Assembly (NCBI GenBank): GCA_025765615.1
Contig: JAIVFJ010000033.1
Coordinates: 124,001-188,000 of the forward strand
Origin: Zopfochytrium polystomum
Taxonomy: Eukaryota > Chytridiomycota > Chytridiomycetes > Chytridiales > Chytridiaceae
Length of the DNA: 64,000 nt
Reading direction: 5' to 3'
Positions 55,644 to 64,000 of this stretch are shown one piece after another. Numbering within the stretch: the first letter of the stretch is position 1; the number at the start of each line of letters is the position of its first letter. The notes beneath the pieces were generated by a model. The model was not told the DNA's origin, searched no databases, and saw nothing but the letters and a program-made list of their open reading frames with translations. A program made the translations under genes and the position numbers.

Positions 55644-56053
55644 CGGAGTAGGAGTCGATACGGGAAGTTACTGAGAGGGAGCGGGATTGTCCCGAATCCT
55701 TTCTCTTTTCTCAGTTGCACGCGGCGTTTTCCGATGATTTGAGTGCGAAATGGCGATTGTATGGTTGGGTCTGCCCCTTGAGGCAGAACGGACGTCGATC
55801 ATTTGTGGAGTGCGCGTTGGACTTCAACAGAGATCGTCGTCAAACTAAAGTGGCTGCATTCTCCCTCCCTCTGCGGCCTCGTCTTGCTCTGATGGCGGAT
55901 TGCAACGTCCACGAATTTCCTTGCTGCGACAGGTTGTATATGACCGAAGGTCCCAAATGGTCAACGTTGATTTCGCAAGTCTCCTAGACAGACCGTTTTG
56001 GTTTCGTGATTGGCGGCGTGATTGAAACTTTTTCATTTGCGAGCGGAGTTTCA
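55644..56053. other. Spacer between NAC beta and the low-complexity gene
   Basis: No supported coding sequence. A 90-codon open frame (55715-55987) lacks family features. The spacer includes the 3' flank of NAC beta and the promoter of the next gene. Confidence 0.4.
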
Positions 56054-58477
56054 ATGGTGGGGCCGTCAATGGAGCTGCACTTCGTGGCAGAGCCGTCGGT
56101 GCCCGTCCATCAACCACCACCCTCGGGTCCCGCAGCCCATCCGGTGGCGGTCGCCGCAGGCCCGATTGCCGTCACTGCCCCTGCCGCCGAAGCTGCCTCG
56201 TGGCCTGGTGATTGTAGTGGCATCAACCAGCAAATGGCCTCTGCAATGCAAGGCGCTGCCCCACCCACACCCGCGACTGCCATGGTACCTGATCACCTCT
56301 TCCCGCAAAACATGTACGGGAGCCAGACCCTGCCACACCACCACAACCACCATAACCTTCTTCACCAGCCACACCTTCATCCGAGCTCCCATCATCTGCA
56401 GCACAACTACGCGCCGAATTACCTGCCTATTACTCCCCTTGGAGGCTCCGCCCATTTTAAGCTGTCCAATCTGCCGCCCATCTCGTTCAATGCTACCCCG
56501 CCAACAACCTACCAAATGCAGCAGCAGCAATTCAGTCCTCATTTCGGCTTTTACCCTTCAGGCAGCAGGCCGGATTTAGCATCGCCGCATTCGGCTGCGC
56601 ATTTTCCGCAAATGGGGTATGGGTTTTCACCTCACGAATCGACAAAGCAACTATTCAGCAGCTTCCCACCTCAGTCCAACAGCTTTTCCCCATTTGGCCT
56701 GGGACCAAACGGTTACGCACCGCACCCCATCCAAGCGCCATTGCAAAACTTCACCGGCAGCGTTTCCACTGGATTTTCTTTACCACAGCCCGTCCCCAGT
56801 TTACTGGAACAAACTTCGTTGGGACTAAATACTGCGCCAGCATTTTTCTCGCAGCAGTGCCTAAGCGACCAGCCACACCTCTTCCATCATACGGAACCTT
56901 TCCCAAATGATCCGCACGGTTACCTCGCAACAAACAATCACTCAAACCACTCTGCATCTCCTCAGCCGCCACTAGAGATGCCCAATTTCTCCTTCCACTC
57001 CAATTCAGACTCCGTAATGAGGTCAGCATCCGTAAGCAGCGGTACAGACGTAGAGGTGCCCGAGCAGCGGCAAAGCCAAGAGGCATCAATCACATCAGTC
57101 ATGCCCATACGCTTGACCCCGACTCCGACTGCATTGAGAACCCCAACACCGACCCCCTTAGTTCCTCTCACATCACCCACCACAGCAGAGCCCGAGCGTA
57201 GCATTCTCGACTGTGCTCATGAAACACATGACCGTACTGACGAGCCACAATCAAAAGAAACCGAAGAAAGTCGGATATCCCCCACACCCGCAGTAATGGC
57301 CCCGCCAGTGCCAGGCGAATCCCCAACCCCCGTCTCCCCGCAGGCGCCGATGCCGCCGCCCGAACAACAGCCACAGCCACCGCCGCCAATTCCTCCAGCC
57401 AAACAACCAAAATCCCGACGCTCGAAGACGGCAGCAACGGCCACCCCATCCTCGGTCCCGACGATGGACATTGTGCGGACGGGGCTCACGACAGTGCGCG
57501 AATTGATCGCGGCCGCCAAGACGCGCACCGCATTCATCCTGCTATCCTCGCTGATGGACGCGGTTACGACACACTGCGAGTCGCTGGGTCTGTCGCAAGA
57601 TGGCCCCGCCACAACTGCCGAGCACGAGACTCGCCTCGGGTTCTGGCGCGAGCTCAATGCGCTGTGGCTGCTGTCCGTTGCGGGTTCGCGTGTGCTTGCA
57701 AAGGACGAGGAGGCGGAGCTGGTCAAAGCTGCCGCAGAGGCTGCGGCTGCGAGGCGCGCTGTCGAAGCAGCGTCACGGGAGGCTGGAAACAAGACCGTAC
57801 CTATGTCGGCCGGCAGCAAGGATCGCGACAGTAAAGGCGGCAAGGACGTTAAAGTTGCACGAGAAAGCGTGAAGGGCGACGGCCATCCGGTGGAGTCGGT
57901 TGGCAAAGAACACTCTGGTAATTCGAACGGCGTCGAGGCGTCGCAAGGAGATACAGCCTCGCACGGCGGTCGCGCTGACGACGGTCAGGCGACTGCTGTC
58001 GTTGGCGGCAAGCGGAAGCGGGCAGCGAGGTCTCGGACCGCGACAGGAACGGCTCCTGTTTGCAGCGGCGTGGCTACACGCTCGCAGCGGCGGCGAACCG
58101 AGTCCGGCGCGTTGCCAGCGTCTTCAAGCAACAACGATCGTGGGAATGGGGATGCACAAGCGTCGGCGCCGAGCAGCCTCGCACCGTCCCCTGCGAGAAA
58201 TCCTCGCCATGCATCTCCAGAGCCGCCCTGTCCGCCAACGGCTCCCGAGGGGCCGCAGAATCCACAGCCGTCGGCTTCGCTGTTGGCAATGAGCAACGGG
58301 CTGCTGGAAAGCGAATGGCGGTCGTTGCACGAAAACGTCATGTCCTGGGGGGACGTACTCGAGTGGCATGGGCTGGTAGACTACGAGAATGGTTTTTGGG
58401 AGGCAGACATTCTCGATTTGATATGCCGAGTTGGGGGCCCGTCTTTTTCTTCTTCCTCTTCCACTGCCAGTATTTAA
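56054..58477 (+). CDS. Large low-complexity protein of unknown function, probably nuclear
   Basis: I do not recognise this protein. A single exon of 807 codons starts at the ATG at 56054; the frame is open a little further upstream but only with non-ATG codons. Residues 1-470 are rich in Pro, His, Gln, Ser and Asn, with HHNHHN-type clusters, a QQQQ run and proline blocks. A basic patch (KQPKSRRSK, about 455) precedes a helical stretch (VRTGLTTVRELIAAAKTRTA, about 478-520). An Ala/Glu-rich probable coiled coil follows (about 555-580). KRKRAARSR near 653 and SQRRR near 676 look like nuclear localisation signals. The C-terminus has an ordered-looking Trp/Asp-rich segment (LHENVMSWGDVLEWHGLVDY). 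The composition is that of a transcription or RNA-metabolism regulator, but no DNA-binding domain is visible. Confidence 0.7.
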   Translation: MVGPSMELHFVAEPSVPVHQPPPSGPAAHPVAVAAGPIAVTAPAAEAASWPGDCSGINQQMASAMQGAAPPTPATAMVPDHLFPQNMYGSQTLPHHHNHHNLLHQPHLHPSSHHLQHNYAPNYLPITPLGGSAHFKLSNLPPISFNATPPTTYQMQQQQFSPHFGFYPSGSRPDLASPHSAAHFPQMGYGFSPHESTKQLFSSFPPQSNSFSPFGLGPNGYAPHPIQAPLQNFTGSVSTGFSLPQPVPSLLEQTSLGLNTAPAFFSQQCLSDQPHLFHHTEPFPNDPHGYLATNNHSNHSASPQPPLEMPNFSFHSNSDSVMRSASVSSGTDVEVPEQRQSQEASITSVMPIRLTPTPTALRTPTPTPLVPLTSPTTAEPERSILDCAHETHDRTDEPQSKETEESRISPTPAVMAPPVPGESPTPVSPQAPMPPPEQQPQPPPPIPPAKQPKSRRSKTAATATPSSVPTMDIVRTGLTTVRELIAAAKTRTAFILLSSLMDAVTTHCESLGLSQDGPATTAEHETRLGFWRELNALWLLSVAGSRVLAKDEEAELVKAAAEAAAARRAVEAASREAGNKTVPMSAGSKDRDSKGGKDVKVARESVKGDGHPVESVGKEHSGNSNGVEASQGDTASHGGRADDGQATAVVGGKRKRAARSRTATGTAPVCSGVATRSQRRRTESGALPASSSNNDRGNGDAQASAPSSLAPSPARNPRHASPEPPCPPTAPEGPQNPQPSASLLAMSNGLLESEWRSLHENVMSWGDVLEWHGLVDYENGFWEADILDLICRVGGPSFSSSSSTASI

Positions 58478-58708
58478 AATCTCACGTTTTTGGTACTCTG
58501 CATTTGTTCAGCCATATGTAATCGATGACAGTGCGCGAACTCGCGGACCACGCGGTGAAGCAGTCTTATCGCTTTGCTAGCTACCTTTTTTATTCTCTGT
58601 ATTCGTTGCCCATGAAGTAAAATATGTATTTCTTTACCACAGCCAAAAAGTAAAGGAAGTGAAAACGGGTTGAAATCGCAATTGCAAAAAAAAAGAAAAG
58701 ATGTCCTT

Positions 58709-60890
58709 TTAGGCTTTAGCCCAGGGAACGAATCGAAGGCGCAGCTCCTTCGCAAGATTCCGCTTGTCATCAGCGACCCCCCCAAGAACCGCAGAGTTCT
58801 CCTGCGCTCGTCGAAGGAGATATGGGATGGTGACCTTAATTGGCCCATACGGCACGTACTGGAGGTCTGCTATTAGTTGGGGTTGCGATAAAATAGAGAT
58901 CAACAAACCTTGAAGGCTTTATATCCGCTGGCTGCGATGGAAAAGGTGGTGCCATCCTGCATGCCCATCAACTGAGCAAATGCGACGGGCGCAACAGCAG
59001 ATTCGTCGTCGCTTTTGCCAGATTTCCCCAGTCCAGCATCTGAAAGTGCCTTTATGCCGCGGCCCACCGATCCAACGTTGTGCGAAGCAATGACAAACTG
59101 AACTGCTGGCGTATTGACGTCTCCTTTGGTCGCAGCACGTACTCTCTCAACGAGCCCATCGATCGCACTGTCGTAGGCGGCGTGCGTGGCGGCAATGCTT
59201 GGCTGCACCGGGTCCGGGTAGCCCATCTCTGCCGCGCGTTCCCGTTCGCTTTCCATGTAAGCGCCCCGCACAATCTTGACACCAAACGGAATGCGCGCTC
59301 GGCGGAATCCGTCCGCGTCCGTCTGGAGTCGGGAGAGGGCGTCGCGGAGGTAAAGCTGGTACGTTCCAAAGACAACGGGCATAGCCCTAGGGCTGCCTAT
59401 ATTGTGGGTCGCAGAGAGAATCTTTGTTACGTCGTCGATCGCAGGTTGGAAGTATGTTTGTTCTGCGTCGACCATAACACGGACGCCGGCGTGGGCAGCG
59501 GCGGCAATGACACGGTTGAGTTCACCTAGTGCTGGAGTAATGAGAGAGACTGGGTCGGCTTGCGATTCGGTTGCGTTGTTGTTGGCAGTCGAGTGTTGCG
59601 GGACCATGAGGAGGCGGCAGGCGTCGAGGTTCGACCACGAGACTGTTCGTGTGACGGCAAACCAGTCAATCACTGCCTCCTCAGCAGGCCCTGAAATTTC
59701 CGTCTGAGCGATAGCTTGGGAAACCAGAGTGTCCAAAGCCGCGGAGTTTTTTTGTAAAGCTACAAATTGGCTGGCCAGAGCATCTTTAAACGATTTTGCA
59801 GAAGGTCGTAGAGTAGGGAGCAACGTGGGTTCTGCAAGTGGACCTAGGGAACCGGTAGCAGCAACATTGAAGGCATCTCTAACTCGGTATAGAGCGTTCG
59901 ACCATTCGAGCAGCAGAACCGGGGGGAAAAATGCGGTGACTTTAAGAGCAATGAACGCGCCACGAGATTTCGATGCAATTTGTATTGCGTCTAACATAAG
60001 ATCGGCTACTTTGGCCGACTGATCTTGAACAGCCTTCGGTGTCAACGATTGGCCCTCTTGAGAATCGATATCAGCTTCCATCGCAAGGTCCAGGATGGAG
60101 CCAATATTCCGAGACTCCAGGCGACGCATCGTGGGTACGACTTCCTTCAAGTCCTCTCCGCCTTTTGAAACATTGTTGTGATGGATGAGCATCTATGGAA
60201 AGTAAAACAATGATGCGCAGGGCGTACCGCAAAAATGCTTGAAAAAGGTTTGCTTCACGACCCAGTGCACGAGCCAAGAAAGGTGCAATCTTTCTGCCGC
60301 GGACAAAATTGTCTCGGCCCAGTCGACAAGGGGCCGAAATCCGCAGAGTTGAAGAACAGCGTAGGAGTTGATAAGGGAGAGGGTCCCAACATCTTGGTAT
60401 GGCCTCGCAAGGCTTGGTGACCACTGGCCTGGAGGTGACGGCGGTGCTGGGTGGCCATCCAATCGCGCCGCAGCGGAAGGAAGGGCAGTCACATTGGGGT
60501 GTGCAGACAGGGAGGCATAGCGAGTCGACGGAACTTTGTTGGAAGACGTTGGGACGTGGTCGGTCGAACGTGACTTCGTCGAGACGGATCGTCGAAGAGT
60601 TAGGGAGCTCTCCAACGTGAGAGTCGATCGAAGACGCAAAGGACTCCGTTCTGAGGGATCGTGGGAGACAGGTTCGGGAACGAGCGGCAATGAGAACGGC
60701 ACAAGAGAAAACGAAGTGTTGTTGTTGTTGTTGTGGTTGCTGTCGTTCTCAGTAGTGCAGCCGCTGTTATTTGGTGGCCGCCCAACCAGTTGCGACCGCT
60801 GTTACAACGGCCGATGCGCCGCTGGGCGAAGGCAGACAGGAGAGGTGCAGCGGGGCGTATCGCAGCACAGAAGGCAGGCCACACCGCCAT
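58709..60890 (-). CDS. PUT1: Mitochondrial proline dehydrogenase (proline oxidase)
   Basis: Four exons (60890-60713, 60650-60228, 60161-58905, 58866-58709) total 2,016 nt, 671 residues. The FAD enzyme oxidises proline to pyrroline-5-carboxylate on the mitochondrial inner membrane. Family segments: VDWAETILSAAERL, KQTFFKHFCGGED, MRRLESRNIGSILDLAMEAD, AFIALKVTAFFPP, HAGVRVMVDAEQTYFQPAID, MPVVFGTYQLYLRDA, FGVKIVRGAYMESER, FVIASHNVGS, AQLMGMQDG, and a final VPYGPI with PYLLRRAQENS. Exon 1 encodes an Arg/Ala-rich targeting presequence (MAVWPAFCAAIRPAAPLL). The 60651-60712 join and the exon 3 donor (58905 or 58909) are the weakest points. The protein is longer than yeast Put1 because of a Ser/Thr-rich N-terminus and an insert between the ALKVTAFFPP block and the catalytic barrel. 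Confidence 0.88.
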
Positions 60891-61669
60891 GGCTTCTTTC
60901 GAATTTTTTTGTTTCCGCACGCCGAGAGAACGACGAGACGAACACGAACGAACGAACGGACGAACGAACGAGCGAAAGAGCGGAAGAGCGTTTTGGTGGA
61001 CCCTCGTCATCTGTCATGCGTTCGTTCATTCCGTTTCACCCTCGGAAAAGAGAAAACAACCAAAAAGAAAAAAGACAAACAAAAATTTTAATAATAAAAT
61101 AATAAGCAACCCACACGCCACCCACACCCGCGGCCGATCGATCGCAACAGGTCGCACTGGCGGCCGCGTCGAACTGATGATGAGCATTTGGGGGCTGTGG
61201 GTCGCTGCTCCATTTTCGACACAATTTGCTTAGTCGCGGCGTGAAGTGGCGTGCCCAGGTGCGTCGCTTTTATTCGGCTTCGGCAAGTGTCAGACAGGAA
61301 GGAGTGAATGGGCCAACTGGGGCACGTCGGACGGACGGTTGATCCCATCCATCTGCCACTGCACACGCACGACGTTAGGGCCCAAGGTTGCAAATAGAGA
61401 AAGGACAAGAATTTTGAAGAATGGAGGAGTGAAGGGAAGAGGGAAAGGAAAAACGAAAAACTCAAGAGGCTGTGAACGGCGCCAACAGCGCAGATATCCC
61501 AATCCAGTTTGAGGACCAAACACACTAGAAAGGAACCGCCGCAGGGAGAGAGAAGTAATAAACAAGAAACAGTCTAACGGACAATCATCGGCACTGGGCC
61601 AGAAAATAGATTGATAGAGTCATGCGGTGAAAGAAATCACAGTTCATCAAAGACTAGTGTGTATTCCAT
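60891..61669. promoter_or_regulatory. PRODH upstream region and calmodulin-like 3' flank
   Basis: No supported gene. A (GAAC)n-type stretch lies at about 60940-60976, then an A-rich tract at 61060-61105. The remainder is unremarkable. Confidence 0.4.
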
Positions 61670-62209
61670 TCACTTGTGCTGGAGGGGGATGGACACCAGC
61701 TTAATGAACTCCTCAAGGTTGATCAAGTTGTCGCCGTCGACGTCGGCCTCGTTCACGATCTCCTTTGCCTCCTCCAAGGAGACCTTCTCCCCAAAGGTGG
61801 CGAGCGCAGCAACCAACTCCTCGGCGTCAATCAGGCCATCCTTGTTGCTGTCGAAGAAGTTGAAGGCTTCCTTCAGACCCTCCTCCGGGTCGGAATCAGC
61901 GACAGGCTTGGCCAGCATGGCCTCGAACTCCTTCAAGTCGACTTTACCGTCACCGTTGGAGTCGATCGAGTTGATCATCTCCTGGATCTCGGCGGCAGTA
62001 GCGTTCCGGCCAACGGACTTGAGGATCGCCGCCAGGTCTTCCGTGGAAATGTGCTCGTCCCGGTTCTTGTCGAAGAGGGAGAAGGTGTTCTTGGAGGAGA
62101 AGATTTCGGCCTAAAGGTGAACGGGTAGTACTAACCAGTCAGTAACGGGCGCAAAGCGTTAGGGGACAGGAGCCGTGGCGGAGGATAGTGTGTATCGCTG
62201 CCTCACCAT
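61670..62209 (-). CDS. Calmodulin-like four-EF-hand calcium sensor
   Basis: Two exons: 62209-62207 (the ATG alone) and 62110-61670, total 444 nt, 147 residues. Splitting the initiator codon from the rest by an intron is common in calmodulin genes and supports the start. Four EF-hand loops are visible. Loop 1 (DKNRDEHISTED) is degenerate: E replaces Gly at position 6 and D the final Glu. Loops 2 (DSNGDGKVDLKE), 3 (DSNKDGLIDAEE) and 4 (DVDGDNLINLEE) keep the acidic ligands. The central linker (AKPVADSDPEEGLKEAF) matches calmodulin layout. The N-terminus is shorter than usual, and the overall sequence is too divergent from the highly conserved calmodulins to call it the canonical protein. It binds calcium, by family. 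Confidence 0.88.
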
Positions 62210-62825
62210 CTTTGCGGGAACAAGGGGGGGTGGAGACGGAAGCGACGGTTGAACGGTGAAGGATGAGGCGGGCCTGGGCTGCTTTTCTTTTCTTATTAAT
62301 ATTTTTTTCTTCCCCCCTTTCTCTCACTCCAGTTTTCTTTTGCGTTTATCAACCTTCCCGCCTCCTCGTTTTCTTCAACTGCCCCAGTCTGTCTGGCGGT
62401 CTCCCCGGCTGTGGGTTGTCCATTCCGTCCGTCCGTCGTTTTCCATCTCTGTCTATCAGCGACCACCACAATTCGCTCCCTGTCTCTTTCCCAGTCCGTC
62501 TGTTTACTTTGTCTCGCTAGTCCTTCGCCGCTTTTCCTCGAAAATTTAAAGCCAAACCAAATTTGTGCAAAGAAATTCTTCCTCCTCTTCTCCTCTTTGT
62601 TTTGTCTCAGGTTCTTCCGAATGGTGCCGATGTGATGGCGAGGCGGGAGGCGGATGAAGGGGAAAAAAAAAGAAAAAAAAAAAAGAAACGGCTGCTGTGG
62701 CGGATCGGGATGGGGCGTGATTAGCCAAGAGATAGGACTTCCTCGTCGGCCTTCCTTCATGCCCTTCACACCTTGCTTCCCTGCCCCTGCATGATCCTGA
62801 CCATTCATTGTAAGTATTCGGTCCA
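62210..62825. promoter_or_regulatory. Upstream region of the calmodulin-like gene, pyrimidine-rich
   Basis: The + strand is strongly pyrimidine-rich (62280-62610), with CAGTCTGTCTGG near 62384 and GTCCGTCCGTCG near 62428, and purine runs near 62660-62690. No gene is supported. The 3' end of the upstream glutathione transferase is uncertain and could extend into the right edge of this spacer. Confidence 0.4.
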
Positions 62826-63990
62826 TCAGCACGGAATACGACGGCGCCAAGAACAATTCACCACAAACCATTTGGATGCTTCGCTGGCTACCTTCTGCGC
62901 CGACGATTGCTCGACTTTGAAATTCCTCTCGATGAGGCTGTTCTTCGTCGGCACGTCTGATTCCGGCACCCGCCATTACCATCAGTGAAGGCATCGAAGC
63001 GCGAAAGTACCATAAAAAAAAGCCTTACCCATGCCCTCCCTTACTGCATCGATTGCGGCCATTCGATGGAGCCATTTTTCCACCAGCGGTGTTTCGCTCT
63101 GCACAAAAAATCGCACCGAGAGTACCACCGCAAATATAGAGTAAGAGATCGGAAAGAGAAGGCTGTGAAGTAAGGAGACAATTGGATCACGCACCAGTGA
63201 AAGCCCAGCCCACTCGTGGGAGGCGACCCAACTGAAGCACGAAATGTCGGCAACAGAGATCTTCTCGCCTGCGAGAAAATCACTTTCCGCCAGGCCACGC
63301 TCCATAACTCGGTAAAGACGGAGCGTCTCGTCCTGGTACCGCTTGATACCGTATGGTATCTTTTCCGGAGCGTAGCGGTAAAAGTGATTCGCCTGGCCTT
63401 GCATCGGTCCCAGACCCCCCATCTGCCACATCAGCCACTGAATGGCGACAGACTTCTTCTTGGGATCTACTGGGAGCAAAAGGTGGTTCGGATCGTGATG
63501 CTCAGCAAGGTAGAGCAGGATCGCGCCGGATTCAAAAACAGGGAAGTCGCCGTTCGAGTGCTGGGGTTGACAGGCGGTCCAGCGGAGGGGCCAGTGGAGG
63601 TGTGTCAGCGAGGACGCTCCCTAAACTGTTTCTGCCATACGTAAACCGATACACTTACGTCCACGATTGCGGGAATCCGACCATTCGGGTTAATCCTTGA
63701 AGAGTGTAAGTTCCTCGGCAATTATCACACGATGAACACGACGCGGCCAAACGAGTGGAACGACTTTCTGAAAAATCTTACTTCAAAAACCACTCCTCTT
63801 TCTGCTCGAGCTTGGAGAAGTTGATCTGGTGGACATTGAACGCGAGGCCAAGGAGCTTCAGAGCGATTGACACCTTGTGGCCGTTTGGTGTGCCAACCGT
63901 GTACAAGGTAATCATGGGGTTGCTCATCCGGTTTGATGTTTCAATACTTTTTGGGATTTTGAATCCATGAAGAGTGCGATCTGGATTCAT
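62826..63990 (-). CDS. YghU/Ure2-like glutathione S-transferase
   Basis: Exons 63927-63782 (or from an in-frame ATG at 63990), 63695-63659, 63560-63195, 63098-63029 and 62956-62826 give about 249 residues (270 from the upstream ATG). The family conjugates glutathione or reduces peroxides/disulfides in the cytosol. The thioredoxin-like half has [19 protein letters not shown], where the T-P-N motif marks YghU/Ure2-type enzymes, then [12 protein letters not shown] and [12 protein letters not shown]. The helical half has [37 protein letters not shown], and [17 protein letters not shown]. The 37 nt exon carries the cis-proline loop (GRIPAIV). The C-terminus after residue 240 is uncertain because a possible donor at 62869 could splice to a different ending. 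The gene start is within 75 bp of the window end. Confidence 0.88.
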
Positions 63991-64000
63991 AGAACGACCA

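Noticed and set aside
60940..60976. GAAC repeats as a coding segment
   Set aside because: Open frames here encode only repeated charged residues and lie between two well-supported genes.

Overview
The window is a stretch of a gene-dense fungal nuclear genome. Genes are split by many short spliceosomal introns, mostly about 45-140 bp, with GT...AG ends. Coding exons are GC-rich, while intergenic DNA carries homopolymers and microsatellites. Fungal markers are a single-chain type I fatty acid synthase, a velvet-family regulator, a Cbp4/UQCC3-like complex III assembly factor and a proline dehydrogenase. A DPCD homologue, a protein tied to cilia and flagella, points to a lineage that still builds a flagellum, that is a zoosporic (chytrid-like) fungus. 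That placement is inference from gene content. I could run no database search.

Layout, left to right. 0-9.4 kb: rhomboid protease (+), class II DAHP synthase (-), DPCD (+), TM9 endomembrane protein (-) and an unidentified two-exon gene (+). 9.4-14 kb: a poorly organised interval with broken open frames, CTT-rich DNA, a short direct repeat and an ankyrin-repeat pseudogene with several frameshifts. 14-26.4 kb (-): a fused beta-alpha fatty acid synthase of 11 exons, about 3,931 residues. 27.8-31.1 kb (-): a secreted-kelch / transmembrane / cytoplasmic SH3 protein. 31.9-33.3 kb (+): a derived ankyrin-like protein made of 29-residue WW-containing repeats, with an apparent frameshift near its end. 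33.4-43.5 kb: alpha/beta hydrolase (-), UTP18 (+), a promethin-like lipid-droplet membrane protein (+), G-protein beta subunit (-) and NADH dehydrogenase 51 kDa subunit (-). 43.9-50.1 kb: ZNG1/CobW GTPase (+), a cold-shock-domain RNA-binding protein (-) and a 76-residue UQCC3/Cbp4-like protein (-). 50.6-64 kb: velvet regulator (-), MED22 (-), NAC beta (+), a large low-complexity protein of unknown function (+), proline dehydrogenase (-), a calmodulin-like protein (-) and a YghU/Ure2-like glutathione transferase (-) that starts within the last 100 bases.

Most genes are housekeeping and unrelated in pathway: no biosynthetic cluster and no intact mobile element was seen. Many neighbours are divergently transcribed from 300-800 bp spacers. 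A recurring feature is a (TCTG)n or related pyrimidine tract on the + strand just upstream of minus-strand genes, so that their leaders would read (CAGA)n. Exon models were built by hand from reading-frame continuity, splice consensus and conserved family motifs. Nearly all close to an exact multiple of three, but none is supported by transcript data. No tRNA, rRNA or CRISPR array was recognised.
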